A stretch of DNA of 64,000 bases. Source: Pseudomonas baltica (lineage in GTDB: Bacteria > Pseudomonadota > Gammaproteobacteria > Pseudomonadales > Pseudomonadaceae). Positions 43,688-55,054 of this stretch are shown here, piece by piece. The notes beneath the pieces are model-generated. The model was not told where the DNA came from, searched no databases, and saw only the letters and a program-made list of their open reading frames with translations. The DNA lies in NCBI RefSeq assembly GCF_031880315.1, contig NZ_CP134771.1, forward strand, positions 6,387,001 through 6,451,000, written 5' to 3'. The first letter of the stretch is position 1; each line of letters begins with the position of its first letter. The position numbers were made by a program, and so were the translations under genes.

Positions 43688-45040
43688 ATGACCGAGCGTA
43701 AGCACCGCGCCCACAAGGCGCTCTGGCCGCTTTGCCTGTTGACCACCTGGGCGGCGATCAGCCCGGCCTGGGCCGCAGAACCGCTGAGCCTCACCGCGGC
43801 ATACGACGCCTCGCGGGTCAATGACCCGACCCAGCAGTCGGCCAACCACGCCTATGAAGCTTCGCAGCACGAAGAGGCTATCGGCCGCGGCGGGCTGTAC
43901 CCGCAAGTGTCGCTGAGTTCGCGCTACGGGCGTGGCGGGCGCACTGACGGCGGTGAGGACAACACCTACGTCAACAGCAACGACTACCAGGCCAATAACG
44001 TCACCCTGGCCGTGCAGCAACCGCTGTACGACAAGGCCCGCTGGGCCGCGTTTCAGGAAGGCAAGGCGCGCGGCCAGCTGGGCGTGCAGCAGTTCGATGT
44101 AGCCGGGCAAGGCCTCTATGACCGGGTTGCCAAGAGCTATTTCGATGTGGCTCGCGCCGAGAACGAGATCAAGCTGATCGCCCAGCAGAAAACCGCCATC
44201 AGCGGCCTCGTGACCCAGAGCAAAAGGCTCTACGAGTTGGGGCAGGGCGCGGTCACCGACATCGACGAGGCCCAGGCGCGCTTTGATCTGGTCGAGGCCC
44301 AGGAGGCCGAAGCCCAGGCCAAGCGGGTTGCCGCGCTACGGGCCTTGTCGGGGCGCGCCAGCGTGGCCATCGACGATATCCAGCCAATGCACGAAGAGCT
44401 CGCCAGCAGTAGCCCGATCCCCACCGAGCAGGACTTGTCCTACTGGACGGCGATCGCCCGCGACGCCAGCCCGGAGCTGGCCGCGCGGCTGTCGGCGGTC
44501 AAGGTGGCCGAGGCCCAGGCCGACTCCCAGCGTGCCGGGCACTACCCGACGCTATCGTTGACCGCTCAGACCACCCACCGCGAAACCCAGCAGTACAACG
44601 ACCTCGACCCGCGTCAGGACACTTACTACGTGGGCGTGCAACTGGATATTCCGCTGTACCGGGGCGGCACTGTGCGGGCTTCGGTGGCCAAGGCCGAGGC
44701 GCAGCTGGCCGGCGCGCAGTCGGACTACGACGTGCAGCGCCAGCAACTGGCCGAGGATATCGAAACCGATTACCTGGGCGTAGTCGCGGGCTTTACCAAG
44801 AGCAAGGCGATGTTGCGCGCGGTGGAATCCAACCAGCGCGCGCTGACGTCGACCGAGAAGGGGTTCCAGGGTGGTGTGCGCTCGACGGTGGATATTCTCG
44901 ATGCCCAGCAGCGGCTGTTTCAGGCCCGTCGCGATCTGCTCAACACCAAGCTGGACATGCTGCAGAGCTATGTGAGCCTGCACACCCACACCGGGCAGAT
45001 GAATCGTGCCGTGCTGGCGCAGGTGCAGGGGTTGTTTTGA
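43688..45040 (+). CDS. Type I secretion outer-membrane channel, TolC family (AprF-like)
   Basis: This 450-residue protein has a signal peptide (LWPLCLLTTWAAISPAWA-A) and two tandem OEP halves. The mature start SLTAAYDASRVNDPTQQSAN and the repeated features YPQVSLSS / YPTLSLTAQ and YELGQGAVTDIDEAQARFDL / GFQGGVRSTVDILDAQQRLF show the internal duplication of TolC proteins. It forms the trimeric outer-membrane exit duct for the type I system. It lies three bases after the adaptor gene, with AAGGAGG overlapping the end of that gene. A REPIN follows, separating it from the convergent epimerase gene. Confidence 0.93.
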   Translation: MTERKHRAHKALWPLCLLTTWAAISPAWAAEPLSLTAAYDASRVNDPTQQSANHAYEASQHEEAIGRGGLYPQVSLSSRYGRGGRTDGGEDNTYVNSNDYQANNVTLAVQQPLYDKARWAAFQEGKARGQLGVQQFDVAGQGLYDRVAKSYFDVARAENEIKLIAQQKTAISGLVTQSKRLYELGQGAVTDIDEAQARFDLVEAQEAEAQAKRVAALRALSGRASVAIDDIQPMHEELASSSPIPTEQDLSYWTAIARDASPELAARLSAVKVAEAQADSQRAGHYPTLSLTAQTTHRETQQYNDLDPRQDTYYVGVQLDIPLYRGGTVRASVAKAEAQLAGAQSDYDVQRQQLAEDIETDYLGVVAGFTKSKAMLRAVESNQRALTSTEKGFQGGVRSTVDILDAQQRLFQARRDLLNTKLDMLQSYVSLHTHTGQMNRAVLAQVQGLF

Positions 45041-45062
45041 ACCGCTTCGACGCGATCCAAAT

Positions 45063-45151
45063 ATAGCGAGGGGGCTTGCCCCCGATACGCCCTTGCTTGA
45101 TCACCGCATCGGATCAGCAGAGGCCTATCGGGGGCAAGCCCCCTCGCTACA
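45063..45151. repeat. REPIN between the type I secretion operon and the epimerase gene
   Basis: TAGCGAGGGGGCTTGCCCCC (45065-45084) is mirrored by GGGGGCAAGCCCCCTCGCTA (45130-45149). It lies between two convergent transcription units and probably serves as a shared 3' structure. Confidence 0.88.
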
Positions 45152-45162
45152 AGGTACTACCC

Positions 45163-48100
45163 TCAGGCGGTGAAGTCCGAAGCGTGCAACTCCTTGACCC
45201 CCACCAGCTGAATCTCGAACTCCGGCGTCGCATCGGCATTCACACTGCCATACAGAATTCCGTCGGCGAAGCGCAACTGCCCGGTGGCGTTGCTGGCGTC
45301 GAAGGCATTGCTGCCGATGAAGCTGAACGCATCGATAGCCGAGGTCTGCGGGTTGGCATCCAGCCCGGTGAAGTCCAGATGATCACCTTCAGCGGTTTTG
45401 AAGCCGTTGATGACATCACGCAATGCCCCGACGCCCATATCCGCCACCGCCCCGAACACATAGGTATCGGCGCCAGTGCCGCCGGTCAGGGTATCGGTGC
45501 CCGCGCCGCCGATCAGACGGTCATCCCCGGCGCCCCCCACCAGTGTGTCGTTGCCCGCGCCGCCATCCAGGGTATTTGCACCGCTGTTGCCGGTCAGGGT
45601 GTCGGCGTAGCTGCTACCGCTGAGGTTCTCCATGTTCTTCAGAGTATCGAGCCCGGAGCCGCCGGTGTTCTGTTGCGCCGAGGTCGAGAGGGTGACCGCC
45701 ACCCCCGCCGCCGCATTGGCGTACGACACGGTGTCGATCCCCGCGCGGCCGTCCAGCACGTTGTTACCGGCACCGGCGAACAGCGTGTTGTCCAGCGCAT
45801 TGCCGGTGCCATTGGCGGCGTCCGGTGAATCGATGTACAGGTTCTCGACGTTGCTGGTCAGGGTGTAGGCCGCCAGGCTGCTGTGGACGCTGTCGATGCC
45901 AGCGCTGCTGTTTTCGATGACGTTGTCGTCGGCGTTGTCGACATAGTAGGTATCGTTGCCATCGCCGCCGCTCAGGCTGTCCGCACCTGCGCCGCCATCG
46001 AGTACGTTGTTGCCGGAGTTCCCGGTAATGAAATTGCGCAACTCGTTGCCGGTACCGTCGATGTCCGAGACACCGGTCAGTACCAGGTTCTCCAGGTTGG
46101 CGCCCAGGGTCCAACTGACCGAGGCCTGCACCGCATCTACCTGCGAGGGGGCGGCGTTGGTTTCAATCACTGTGTCGAACGCATTGTCGACGATGTAGAT
46201 ATCGTTGCCGTCGCCACCGGTCATGGTGTCGGCGCCAAGGTCGCCATTGATGGTGTCGTTGCCGGCGGTGCCGACCAGGGTGTCGTCCTGATCGGTGCCG
46301 AAAATCATCCCGCCGGCATTCTGGGCGCCATCGAAGATCGCCTGCACGCTGTTGTTGTCGTCCGGGTTGCCCTGGTAGCCCAGGTCATCGGCGATGTAGT
46401 CCGCCAGGCGTTGGCCGACGATCTCCGCCGACTCTTCATGCAAGTGCCAGACATCGTCGGGGTACACCAGCGGATCCACCTCGTAACGCAGCGGCAGGTC
46501 GGTGTAGTCCACGGCCAGCTTCACATCGGCGCGCTCGGCGGCGATAGCTTCCTGGGTTTCGCGCACGATACCGACGCCTTCGACGATGCCGGCGATCTTG
46601 TCTTCGGAATAGCCACGGGCGCGAGCGGCATCCTGCTCGTAGTGCCCGGTCTCCATCATGTACACGTTGAAGTTGCCGAGCTGCGCGTGCAGATAGTCGA
46701 ACACCGCCAGAGTGGCGGCCTTGTAGGCTGCTGCCGCGGCGACTTTATCGGTGGATCGGGCGATTTCCTGGGCGGCTTCCTCGCCCTGGCCCCAGATGAT
46801 GCCCATGGTCACGTTATCGATGGCGTTGAGCTGGCCGAGCTGGTCCTTCAGCAGTGCGACCGCGCGCAACAGCGCCGGGCCTGGCTGGTTGGTGTCGGTC
46901 AGCCACCAGGACAGCCTGAGCTCCTCCGGGGTGCCGGTCGACAGGCCGTTGACCGTGCTGCCCCCTACCGCGATATCGATACCATTGCCGTCGGCATCGG
47001 TGAATTGGCTGCGCACATCATAGGGGGTGTACTTGGTCAGGTCGTTGACCAGCATCGAGGTACCGGACTGATCATCGTCTTCGGTCATGCGCAGCAGACG
47101 CGCGTTGGATTGCCCCAGCGTCGGCAGGTAGAGGATGTCCTGCTGGGCGCGTTCGGCAAAGACGAAGTCGGCGCTGGTGAGGGTATCGAGGTAATTGCCG
47201 GCGAGGGCGATCTCGAACCGATTGCCGTCGGCGTCCGCCACGCTGGACTTGATGTAGGTCTTGTCGCCCGCTTCATTGAGGCTCATGACCAGGGTGTTAT
47301 GGTCGCCGTCGCCCAGGCCGAGGAAACCCAGCGCCGAGACATCGATCTTGTCGCTGCCCACCGTGAAGTCGTAGATGGTATCCGTGGCCGTGACGCCGCC
47401 GGCGTCATAGTCGCGGTAGCTGTCCGACAGGTTGCTGAAGCGGAAGGTGTCGGCGCCATCGCCCCCGTACAGGGCGTCACGGCCAGCGCCGCCGTCGATG
47501 ATGTCCATGCCGGCGCCGGCCTTGATGGTGTCGTCGCCACCCAGGCCGAGGATCAAATCGGCGCCGGCGGTACCGGTGAGGGTTTCGCCGGCGCTGGTGC
47601 CGGTAATGGTATTGGCCGGGGCATCGGCGACCGTCAGGGCGAAGTTGTCACTGACCGACGCACCCGATGGGTCGGTGGCTTTGACCAATACGTTATAGGC
47701 GCCCGACGCGGTGTCGGTGGGAGTGCCCGTGAACGTCAGCTTGCTGGCATCGAAGGTCAACCAGGTGGGCAGGGGGCTGCCATCGACCAGGGACGCGGTG
47801 TAGGTGAGCAGGTCCTGATTGCCGTCGGCGAAGCTGTTGCTGGTAACGGTATAGGTGAACGGGGTGCTTTCAGTGGCGTTCTGGTCCAGCAGCGGGATCA
47901 CCACCACTGGCGCGACATTGCCGGTTTGCTCCTGATCGGCGAACACGAAATGACTGGCGGTCAGGCTGCTGACCAGGTTGCCGTTCAGGGAAAGCTCGAA
48001 GCGGTTGCCACTGGCGTCAGGGATCAGGTCCTTGAGGTAGGTGCGGTTGGTGGTGGCGTTGTAGCTGATTTGCAGCGTGCCGTTCTTGCCGTCGCCCAAG

Positions 48101-50766
48101 CCTATGTAGCCCAGGGCCGAGAGGTCGATCTTGTCGGCGCTTGGATCGAAATCAAGTATCTGATCGCTGTTGCTGGTGGTCGCGGTGCGGTAGCTGTCCA
48201 GCCTGGAGGTGTAGCGGAAGACGTCTGCGCCCGCACCGCCGGTGAGCTTGTCGGCCCCGGCGCCGCCGATGAGGATATCGTTGCCGGCCCCGCCGTTGAT
48301 GACGTCGTTACCCGCGCCGCCAATCAGCTGCTCGTTGGCCGCAGTACCAGTCAGGGTGTCGTTGCCAGGGGTGCCGTTGATCACGCTCGGCGGCGCAGGC
48401 ACATCCTGCACGGCGAGGGTGAAGCTGTCACTGACCTTGGCGTTGCTGGCATCCGTGGCGTTGACCAGCACCGAATAGGTGCCCGAGGCGGTGTCGCTCG
48501 GGGTGCCGCTGAAGGTGCGGGTGGCAGCGTCGAACTTCAGCCAGTCGGGCAGGGCGCTGCCGTCGGCCAGGGTGGCGCTGTAGGCCAGGCTGTCGTTGTC
48601 CGGATCGGTGAAGCTGGTGGCCGGCACCACGAAGGTGAACGGGGTGTTTTCCGTCGCGTTCTGGTCGAGCAGCGGCGAAGCCACTACCGGCGCATGGTTG
48701 ACCGTCGGTGTGGTGGCGAAGACGAAGTTGGCCGCAGTCAGCGTATTCAGAAAGTTGCCGTCCAGAGCCACTTCAAAGCGGTTTCCGGCAGCGTCGGCGG
48801 CCAGCGACTTGATGTAGGTCTTGGTGCCGGCGCTGTTGAGCACCAGGTACACGGTATTGTTCTTGCCGTCGCCAAGGCCGGTGAAGCCCAGTGCCGAGAG
48901 GTCGATCTTGTCGGCGCTGGCGTTGAAATCGGTGATCAGGTCGCCCAGGTTCGCACCGCCGGTATTGTAGTTGCGATAGCTGTCCAGGCGGCTGGAGAAC
49001 ACGAAGGTGTCCGCCCCGGCGCCGCCAGTGAGCGTATCGGCGCCAGCGCCGCCATCGAGGCGGTCATCACCAGCGCCGCCGCTGAGGCTGTCGTTGCCCG
49101 CGAGGCCGAGCAGCGTGTCGGGGCCATCGGTGCCTTGCAGCGAGTCATTGCCTGTGGTGCCGGTGACCACTCGATTGAAGATGAAGTTGCTGGCGGTCAA
49201 GGTGCTGGCCAGGTTGCCAGACAGCACCAGCTCGAAGCGGTTGCCACTGGCATCGGCGTCGTAGTCCTTGATGTAGGTGCGGTCGGTGCTGGCGTTGTAA
49301 CTGACTTGCAAGGTGCCGCCGCGGCCGTTGCCCAGACCGGTGAAACCCAGGCCGGCGAGATCGATCTTGTCCTGGCTGACGTTGAAGTCGGTGATGGTGT
49401 CGTCGAAGCTGCTGGTGGCCGTGCGGTAGCTGTCGGTCGGGCTGGAGAAGCGGAAGGTATCGGCGCCCGCACCGCCTGTGAGTTTATCGACACCGGCGCC
49501 GCCGACGAGGATGTCGTCGCCGGCGCCGCCGCTGATGGTGTCCTTGCCAGCGCCGCCGTAGAAGATCTCGTTGGCGTTGCTGCCCAGCAAGGTGTCGTTG
49601 CCATCGGTGCCTTGCACGGTGATCACCGGTATCGTCGCGCTCACATAGCTGCCATCGCCATACACCAGGGTGTCGCCCTTGCTGGTGTGGCTGATGGTGT
49701 TGCCGACGATTGCGTTGCGGTCAGTACCGTCCTCGTTGCGCTCGGCGACGCCGTAGGTCGACAGATCGCTGCCACTGATGGTGTTGCCTTCGATGGTGTT
49801 GTCGCTGCCGTTGTAGTACTTGCCCGAGACGCCCTGAGTGTCGTCATAGGACTGGATGATTACCTCTGGCACACCCGCGCCCAGCGCGTTGTTGGTGAGG
49901 GTGTTATCGCTGACGGTGACGTTGTTGCTGCCGTACAGGCGCACCCCGGCGCCGTTGTTGTCGTGGATGTCGACGCCGCTGACGGTGACGTTGTCGGATA
50001 GCTTGATCAGCACGCCCTCGGCACCGTTGTCGTACATCTCCCCACCGGTGATGGTGATATTGGTGGGCGAAGGAATGTTTTCACTGCCGCGCTGCACGAC
50101 GATACCGCCACCGCCGTTGCCATAGGCGACGTTATCGGTGAGGGTGAAGTCGTGGGTGCTGGTGACGATGTTGAAACCATGGCGGTCGTTGTCGTAGGCA
50201 ACGTTGTTCTCGTAGACGCTGTCGCTAAGAAAGTCAGCGACGAAGCCGTCCAAGCCATTGCCGTGAGATACGCTGTTCTTGATCACCATGTTGACGGTCT
50301 GTTCATGGGGATCGAAGCCGTAGCCGGAGCAGTCCTTGATCTCGACGCCATCGAGAGTGACATTGGAGTCGTAGCCGATCTTGCCGGGGATATAACCGTT
50401 GAACCAGCCGTCGACCTTGGCCGTGGTGTTGTCCCGGTTACCGTCCAGGGTCAGGTTGCTGAGGCCGAAATCGTGGGTCTCCTCGCCATAGGCAGACCGC
50501 ACGATGCCGGTGATCTCTTTGTCGGAGCCATCTGCCACTTTGATGGTGGTCTCGCCCATGCCGTCGCCGGACATGTACACATTGCTCTTGAGCATCAAGC
50601 AGCCGTCAGAAGGTTCCTCGCCACCCGATACGATATAAGTGCCGGTTGGCACGTACACTTGGCCGCCGCCGGCGGCCGAGGCCGCGTCGATCGCCTTTTG
50701 GATGGCTGCGGTATCGTCAGTGATGCCGTCGCCTTTGGCGCCAAAGTCTTGTACGTTGAAAATCAT
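45163..50766 (-). CDS. psmE: PsmE-like bifunctional mannuronan C5-epimerase/O-acetylhydrolase with RTX repeats
   Basis: This 1867-residue modular protein starts with an AlgE A-module (1-385). Its catalytic residues fall at the AlgE4 positions: Lys117, Tyr149, Asp152, His154 (YGFDPHEQ), Asp178, Arg195, His196. Then come calcium-binding R-modules (about 391-530, 538-685, 797-943, 1052-1204) alternating with two Ig-like putative-glycan-binding modules (690-788, 950-1048; [23 protein letters not shown]). An SGNH/CE6-like hydrolase follows (1210-1465) with LGQSNA (Ser1219-1220 region), [10 protein letters not shown] near 1325 and DVWHLH, giving Asp1438 and His1441. A C-terminal RTX tail (1485-1867) carries the uncleaved secretion signal. 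P. syringae PsmE has this combination of epimerase and acetylhydrolase. It converts mannuronate to guluronate in alginate outside the cell and removes blocking acetyl groups. The neighbouring type I system is its probable exporter. Confidence 0.9.
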   Translation of the reverse strand: MIFNVQDFGAKGDGITDDTAAIQKAIDAASAAGGGQVYVPTGTYIVSGGEEPSDGCLMLKSNVYMSGDGMGETTIKVADGSDKEITGIVRSAYGEETHDFGLSNLTLDGNRDNTTAKVDGWFNGYIPGKIGYDSNVTLDGVEIKDCSGYGFDPHEQTVNMVIKNSVSHGNGLDGFVADFLSDSVYENNVAYDNDRHGFNIVTSTHDFTLTDNVAYGNGGGGIVVQRGSENIPSPTNITITGGEMYDNGAEGVLIKLSDNVTVSGVDIHDNNGAGVRLYGSNNVTVSDNTLTNNALGAGVPEVIIQSYDDTQGVSGKYYNGSDNTIEGNTISGSDLSTYGVAERNEDGTDRNAIVGNTISHTSKGDTLVYGDGSYVSATIPVITVQGTDGNDTLLGSNANEIFYGGAGKDTISGGAGDDILVGGAGVDKLTGGAGADTFRFSSPTDSYRTATSSFDDTITDFNVSQDKIDLAGLGFTGLGNGRGGTLQVSYNASTDRTYIKDYDADASGNRFELVLSGNLASTLTASNFIFNRVVTGTTGNDSLQGTDGPDTLLGLAGNDSLSGGAGDDRLDGGAGADTLTGGAGADTFVFSSRLDSYRNYNTGGANLGDLITDFNASADKIDLSALGFTGLGDGKNNTVYLVLNSAGTKTYIKSLAADAAGNRFEVALDGNFLNTLTAANFVFATTPTVNHAPVVASPLLDQNATENTPFTFVVPATSFTDPDNDSLAYSATLADGSALPDWLKFDAATRTFSGTPSDTASGTYSVLVNATDASNAKVSDSFTLAVQDVPAPPSVINGTPGNDTLTGTAANEQLIGGAGNDVINGGAGNDILIGGAGADKLTGGAGADVFRYTSRLDSYRTATTSNSDQILDFDPSADKIDLSALGYIGLGDGKNGTLQISYNATTNRTYLKDLIPDASGNRFELSLNGNLVSSLTASHFVFADQEQTGNVAPVVVIPLLDQNATESTPFTYTVTSNSFADGNQDLLTYTASLVDGSPLPTWLTFDASKLTFTGTPTDTASGAYNVLVKATDPSGASVSDNFALTVADAPANTITGTSAGETLTGTAGADLILGLGGDDTIKAGAGMDIIDGGAGRDALYGGDGADTFRFSNLSDSYRDYDAGGVTATDTIYDFTVGSDKIDVSALGFLGLGDGDHNTLVMSLNEAGDKTYIKSSVADADGNRFEIALAGNYLDTLTSADFVFAERAQQDILYLPTLGQSNARLLRMTEDDDQSGTSMLVNDLTKYTPYDVRSQFTDADGNGIDIAVGGSTVNGLSTGTPEELRLSWWLTDTNQPGPALLRAVALLKDQLGQLNAIDNVTMGIIWGQGEEAAQEIARSTDKVAAAAAYKAATLAVFDYLHAQLGNFNVYMMETGHYEQDAARARGYSEDKIAGIVEGVGIVRETQEAIAAERADVKLAVDYTDLPLRYEVDPLVYPDDVWHLHEESAEIVGQRLADYIADDLGYQGNPDDNNSVQAIFDGAQNAGGMIFGTDQDDTLVGTAGNDTINGDLGADTMTGGDGNDIYIVDNAFDTVIETNAAPSQVDAVQASVSWTLGANLENLVLTGVSDIDGTGNELRNFITGNSGNNVLDGGAGADSLSGGDGNDTYYVDNADDNVIENSSAGIDSVHSSLAAYTLTSNVENLYIDSPDAANGTGNALDNTLFAGAGNNVLDGRAGIDTVSYANAAAGVAVTLSTSAQQNTGGSGLDTLKNMENLSGSSYADTLTGNSGANTLDGGAGNDTLVGGAGDDRLIGGAGTDTLTGGTGADTYVFGAVADMGVGALRDVINGFKTAEGDHLDFTGLDANPQTSAIDAFSFIGSNAFDASNATGQLRFADGILYGSVNADATPEFEIQLVGVKELHASDFTA

Positions 50767-51005
50767 GCACTTATCTCCTTATCAGGCCAGAAAACGCTGA
50801 CTGCCAATAAACCATCGGCAGGCACCGCTGTTATGACAGGACGGAAGAGAAAAGTTACGACCGAATATCGGGGAATTGTCAAAAAACCGAACAAAGTGAT
50901 CAGCGGTTCACGTTTGTAAAGAATTAATGACAGTTAATTGACTTTGCATTCGGCGTGGCGGTAGGCGAATTGAGATTTTTCGCGCGTTGCGACTGGCTCG
51001 TATCC

Positions 51006-51986
51006 TTACTGCCCCAGCAGCGCTGCCCGACCTTCAGCCGACGGAAATACACACGTCACCTCATGAGCGCAGCCAGGAACGATTGCCAGCGGCCGCGGTT
51101 TATTGGGCTTGAGCTGCTCCCGTTCATAGGTCTGATAGGCCTGCCCGCGCTGCAGGCGATAAGGGCCTTGGGCCATGGCTGCGCAGCTCTTGTCCAGGAT
51201 CGGATAGAAGGTGCCCTTGGCGTTGCTGCTGTCCAGCTCGCCTTCGAGGTAGCGGATATCGGCCGTCGCATAGCGCTCACGGGCCTGTTCCGGGGTCTTC
51301 TTCAGCCAGGCCGGCAGCCCGTCGAGGCCGTATTTCCACTGGTTGAAGTCCGCGCAGCCGGTGGTCGCCGAGGCCCGCCAGGTATCGAAATACAGCCAGG
51401 TGCCGGGGTCGGCCACCACATAGCGCAGAGTGACCCCGGTCGGCGCCGGCGCGGCGAAGGCGATCGCATGCTGGACCATCTGCGCCCCCGCCGAAAACCC
51501 GGCGACGGTGATGGTCTTTACGCTGGGAAATCGCTCGTGGACCTGGGCCACCACTGCGTCCAGTGCATTGAAGGCGCTTACCCCTGGTGCGTTGTTGGCC
51601 GGTTCGCCGGCAATCCACGAGCCGCATGTCCACAACAGATCGCCCGGTTCGGCCAGTGGCTCACCGGCGCTGACGCAGCGGTCGGAGTGGCGCTCGTCGA
51701 CCTGAAACAACGGCGCCACTACCAGAGTATCGGTACCCTTGACCGCCGTCGCGGTGGCCTGAAAGGTGCGCAGTGCATCCCGTGGATGGCCGTGAATGGC
51801 GATCACTGCAGCGGTCGGGACCTTGCCGGCCGATTGCGCGTCGTCCGACTCGTAGTAGTGCAGCACGCCTTGGCCCTTGACGGGTTCGACACTGCGCAGC
51901 TCAGGGGCAGATGCCGAGGCACTGGCAGCAATGGGGGTCAACTGGCCCAGTATGAGGGCGGCAGTGCACAGCGATACTCGATTCAA
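51006..51986 (-). CDS. Secreted alpha/beta-hydrolase
   Basis: This 326-residue protein has a signal peptide (LCTAALILGQLTPIAASASA). The hydrolase core shows the oxyanion segment VIAIHGHPRD (about 62-70), the nucleophile elbow GFSAG with Ser165, and a late GCAHEV that could supply the catalytic histidine. Several cysteines (CVSAG, WTCGSW, GCADF, SCAAM, GCAHEVTC) suggest disulfides, as expected in the periplasm. The start is a TTG at 51986 with GAGGGC upstream; no better ATG is in frame. The substrate is unknown. It lies alone between the epimerase and gcd, on the minus strand. Confidence 0.78.
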   Translation of the reverse strand: MNRVSLCTAALILGQLTPIAASASASAPELRSVEPVKGQGVLHYYESDDAQSAGKVPTAAVIAIHGHPRDALRTFQATATAVKGTDTLVVAPLFQVDERHSDRCVSAGEPLAEPGDLLWTCGSWIAGEPANNAPGVSAFNALDAVVAQVHERFPSVKTITVAGFSAGAQMVQHAIAFAAPAPTGVTLRYVVADPGTWLYFDTWRASATTGCADFNQWKYGLDGLPAWLKKTPEQARERYATADIRYLEGELDSSNAKGTFYPILDKSCAAMAQGPYRLQRGQAYQTYEREQLKPNKPRPLAIVPGCAHEVTCVFPSAEGRAALLGQ

Positions 51987-52273
51987 GGACTGCCCTCGTA
52001 AATGCCTCGCAGAGGCGAATGACGCGCAACGTATGAGTAAAGCAGAAAGCCTGAGAGGGTGATGCTAGAGCATGCGGCTGAGCGTAACGGTGAAAGAAAG
52101 TTCAAACTTTAATTACCTGCTGAGGCGATTAGTTAGCTTGCTTGCTATTTGCTCGGTCATATATTGTTACATCTGTGGCCAAATGCCGCACCCCGATGCC
52201 CATACTCCCGGGCCGGCACTTCGCCAGGCCTGCGGGCGCTTTCGCGCTATTTTTCCTCCGGAGGCCTTTCGAC

Positions 52274-54697
52274 GTGTCTGACCCATCTACTGCTTCATCA
52301 ACCCCGCGGACCCGCAGGGCACCGCGCATCACCGGTGCACTGGTGGGTCTTGCCGGCCTGCTGCTGGCTGCGGGCGGGCTTTACCTGCTGGTGCTGGGCG
52401 GGACGCCTTATTACCTGCTGGCCGGCGCGGGTACGCTGATCACTGGCATCGGTCTGATCAAGGGCCGCAGCTGGTCGCTGCTGTTGTATGCACTGGTGCT
52501 ATTGGGCACCGTCGCATGGGCGCTCTACGAAGTTGGCCTGCGTGGCTGGGAGTTGGAGCCAAGGCTGTTGATTCCGACGTGCCTGGGGATCTATCTGCTG
52601 CTGCCGTGGGTCGCACGGCGCCTGGGTGCATCTGCCAGCGGTTATGGCCGTGCGCACTTGCCACTGGCGGTCGCGGTGGTTATCGCCGTCGGCACAGGTG
52701 CCGCGTCCCTGACCCAATCTCCAGGTGTTCAAGGCGAGCTGGCTTTGCCGGCCAATGTCAGCGATGGGCACGATACGTCGGTAGCCGACGCCGACTGGCA
52801 ATACTACGGTCGCACCGCCAAAGGCGATCGCTTCTCGCCGCTGGACCAGATCACGCCGCAGAACATCAACCACCTCAAGGTGGCGTGGCAAGCACAGACC
52901 GGCGACACCATGAGGCCCGGTGAGGACGTGGGCGGTACCGATGCCGGTCACGAATTCAACTTTGAAGACACCCCCACCAAGGTCGGCGACACCCTTTACG
53001 TGTGCACCGGTCACAGTTGGGTCGTTGCCTTCGACGCCAAGACCGGGCAGAAAAAATGGAGCTTCAACCCCCACGCCGATACGGATGCCGATGTCTACCT
53101 GGCGTGCCGTGGGGTGGCTTATTACGAAGCGCCCAAAGGCGTCGCCACCGATTGCCCGAAACGTATCATCGCACCGGTACTCGATGCCCGGGTGATGGCC
53201 TTGAACGCCGAGACCGGCAAGCCTTGCGAAGACTTCGGCGAGCACGGCTTCGTGTCCCTGACGCAGTATCTGGGGCATGTGCAGAAGGGCTTCCATTTCG
53301 TGACGTCGCCGCCGCTGGTCCTGCATGATCGGCTGATCCTGGGCGGCTGGGTCTGGGACAACCAGGCCGAGCACGAACCTTCAGGCGCTGTGCGCGCGTT
53401 CGATCCGATCACCGGCGCCATCAGTTGGGCCTGGGACATCGGCCATACCCCGCATAACTTCAAGCCTGGCGCCACCGACGAGCTGACCCGCGGCACGCCG
53501 AACGCCTGGGGCGTCTACACCGCCGACCCAGAGCGCAATCTGGTTTACCTGCCACTGGGCAATGCGACGCCGGATTACTTCGGCGGTCACCGTCGGCCAT
53601 TCGATGAACAATACAACAGCTCGGTGGTGGCCCTGGACATCACCACTGGTGAAGAACGTTGGCACTTCCAGACCACCCACCACGACCTGTGGGACATGGA
53701 CCTGCCCATCGGCCCGTCGCTGGTGGATGTACCCGATCCCGCCAACCCAGGCGCGCAGATCCCGGCGTTGGTCCAGACCAACAAGCGCGGCGAGTTCTTC
53801 ATGCTCGATCGCCGTGATGGTAAACCCATCGCCCAGGTCGAGGAAAAACCGGCACCCCAAGGCGCGGTCAACGGCGATTTCACCTCGCCGACCCAGCCGT
53901 ATTCCACTGGCCTGCCGTCGGTGACCCCGGCGGATCTGACCGAGAACCATCTGTGGGGTGCCACGCCGTTCGACCAGATGATCTGCCGCATCCAGTTCAA
54001 GTCGTTCAACTACCGCGGGCAGTTCACGCCTCCCGGTTTGCAGACCACCATCGTCTATCCGGCCTTTGATGGCGTGATTGACTGGATGGGCGCATCCATC
54101 GATCCGAACCACAAGGTGGTGATCGCCAATGCCAACTACATCCCTTTTATCGTGCAGATGAGCCCGCGCGAAACGCATCCACAGGTGCCGGCCTGGGATG
54201 GCAAGGGTGACCAGCCGCAAAACCCATCGGCGTTTGCGCCGCAGTACGGCACGCCTTATGTGGCCAGCGTGCACCCGTGGCTCAATCCGTTGGGCGTACC
54301 TTGCAACTCCCCGCCGTGGGGCACCTTGACCGCCATCGACCTGAACACACGTAAGGTCGCGTGGCAGCATCCGCTGGGCACCACCCGTGATACCGGGCCG
54401 TTCGGCACCCACAGCAACCTGCCGTTCAACACCGGGATCTTCAACATTGGCGGCAATATCGTCACCAAAGGCGGGCTGGTATTCGTCGGTGCCACGGCCG
54501 ACAACTATCTACGCGCCATCGATGAGCGCAATGGAGAGGTGATCTGGAAGGCCCGACTGCCGGCAGGTGGGCAGGCGACGCCGTTGTCCTATGCGGTGGA
54601 TGGCAAGCAGTTCGTGGCCATTGCTGCGGGTGGCCACGGCGGGTTGGGGACCACGACCGGGGATTACATCGTCGCCTACGCGCTGGACGACAAATAG
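52274..54697 (+). CDS. gcd: Membrane-bound PQQ-dependent glucose dehydrogenase
   Basis: This 807-residue protein has five N-terminal membrane helices (ITGALVGLAGLLLAAGGLYL; LLLYALVLLGTVAWALYEVG; LPLAVAVVIAVGTGAA) and a large periplasmic PQQ beta-propeller. Propeller landmarks are DWQYYGRTAKGDRFSPLDQI, FNFEDTPTKVGDTLYVCTGH, TTHHDLWDMDLPIGPSLVD and GGQATPLSY. It oxidises glucose to gluconolactone in the periplasm and passes electrons to ubiquinone; in pseudomonads it feeds the gluconate branch and acidifies the medium. GTG 52274 is chosen because GGAGG lies 10 bases upstream and the length then matches the family; the open frame back to 52142 has no site. No PQQ biosynthesis genes are nearby. 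Confidence 0.95.
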   Translation: MSDPSTASSTPRTRRAPRITGALVGLAGLLLAAGGLYLLVLGGTPYYLLAGAGTLITGIGLIKGRSWSLLLYALVLLGTVAWALYEVGLRGWELEPRLLIPTCLGIYLLLPWVARRLGASASGYGRAHLPLAVAVVIAVGTGAASLTQSPGVQGELALPANVSDGHDTSVADADWQYYGRTAKGDRFSPLDQITPQNINHLKVAWQAQTGDTMRPGEDVGGTDAGHEFNFEDTPTKVGDTLYVCTGHSWVVAFDAKTGQKKWSFNPHADTDADVYLACRGVAYYEAPKGVATDCPKRIIAPVLDARVMALNAETGKPCEDFGEHGFVSLTQYLGHVQKGFHFVTSPPLVLHDRLILGGWVWDNQAEHEPSGAVRAFDPITGAISWAWDIGHTPHNFKPGATDELTRGTPNAWGVYTADPERNLVYLPLGNATPDYFGGHRRPFDEQYNSSVVALDITTGEERWHFQTTHHDLWDMDLPIGPSLVDVPDPANPGAQIPALVQTNKRGEFFMLDRRDGKPIAQVEEKPAPQGAVNGDFTSPTQPYSTGLPSVTPADLTENHLWGATPFDQMICRIQFKSFNYRGQFTPPGLQTTIVYPAFDGVIDWMGASIDPNHKVVIANANYIPFIVQMSPRETHPQVPAWDGKGDQPQNPSAFAPQYGTPYVASVHPWLNPLGVPCNSPPWGTLTAIDLNTRKVAWQHPLGTTRDTGPFGTHSNLPFNTGIFNIGGNIVTKGGLVFVGATADNYLRAIDERNGEVIWKARLPAGGQATPLSYAVDGKQFVAIAAGGHGGLGTTTGDYIVAYALDDK

Positions 54698-55054
54698 TCA
54701 TCGGCAGGGCTACTGGCCTGTTCGCGGCCAAGCCCTGCTCACAGTGGTACGACTCGGTGAGGGTCAACGCTGTGGGGGCAGGGCTTGCTCGCGAAGAAGC
54801 CCGCGCGATCCCTGCCGTTGCAAAACGCTGACGACCGCGCCCTGGCGTGCCGCCTGCGCCGAACAGGCGGTGCTGCAGAGCAAGCCGTGTGGTGGGTACG
54901 TTAGCGAACACGCGAGGTTACCGATGAAATCCTTCGTCAAATCAATCTCATGCAAGCATTATCTCGCCTGATACTTCAACTATAAGACCACTGGCTAGCC
55001 AATTGGCCTGCGACGGCTGCTAAACTGCCGCCTTTTGCCGAGAGCGGCCCCGGT
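54698..55054. other. Spacer between gcd and the recombinase gene
   Basis: This 357-base spacer holds a REP pair (54718-54800) and about 250 further bases with no gene, attachment-site-like repeat or clear promoter that I can identify. Confidence 0.5.
54718..54800. repeat. REPIN downstream of gcd
   Basis: TTCGCGGCCAAGCCCTGCTC then ACAG (54721-54744) is mirrored by CTGTGGGGGCAGGGCTTGCT and CGCGAA (54770-54795). Confidence 0.8.

Noticed and set aside
45883..50001. A 1372-codon open frame on the plus strand opposite the epimerase gene
   Set aside because: It is the mirror frame of the repeat-rich, GC-rich psmE coding sequence; its product is a low-complexity Val/Ala/Gly/Asp string with no domain, while the minus frame has complete catalytic motifs.
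45163..50766. Wholly new bifunctional enzyme
   Set aside because: The joining of a mannuronan epimerase to an O-acetylhydrolase is already known from P. syringae PsmE, so only details of module order could be new.
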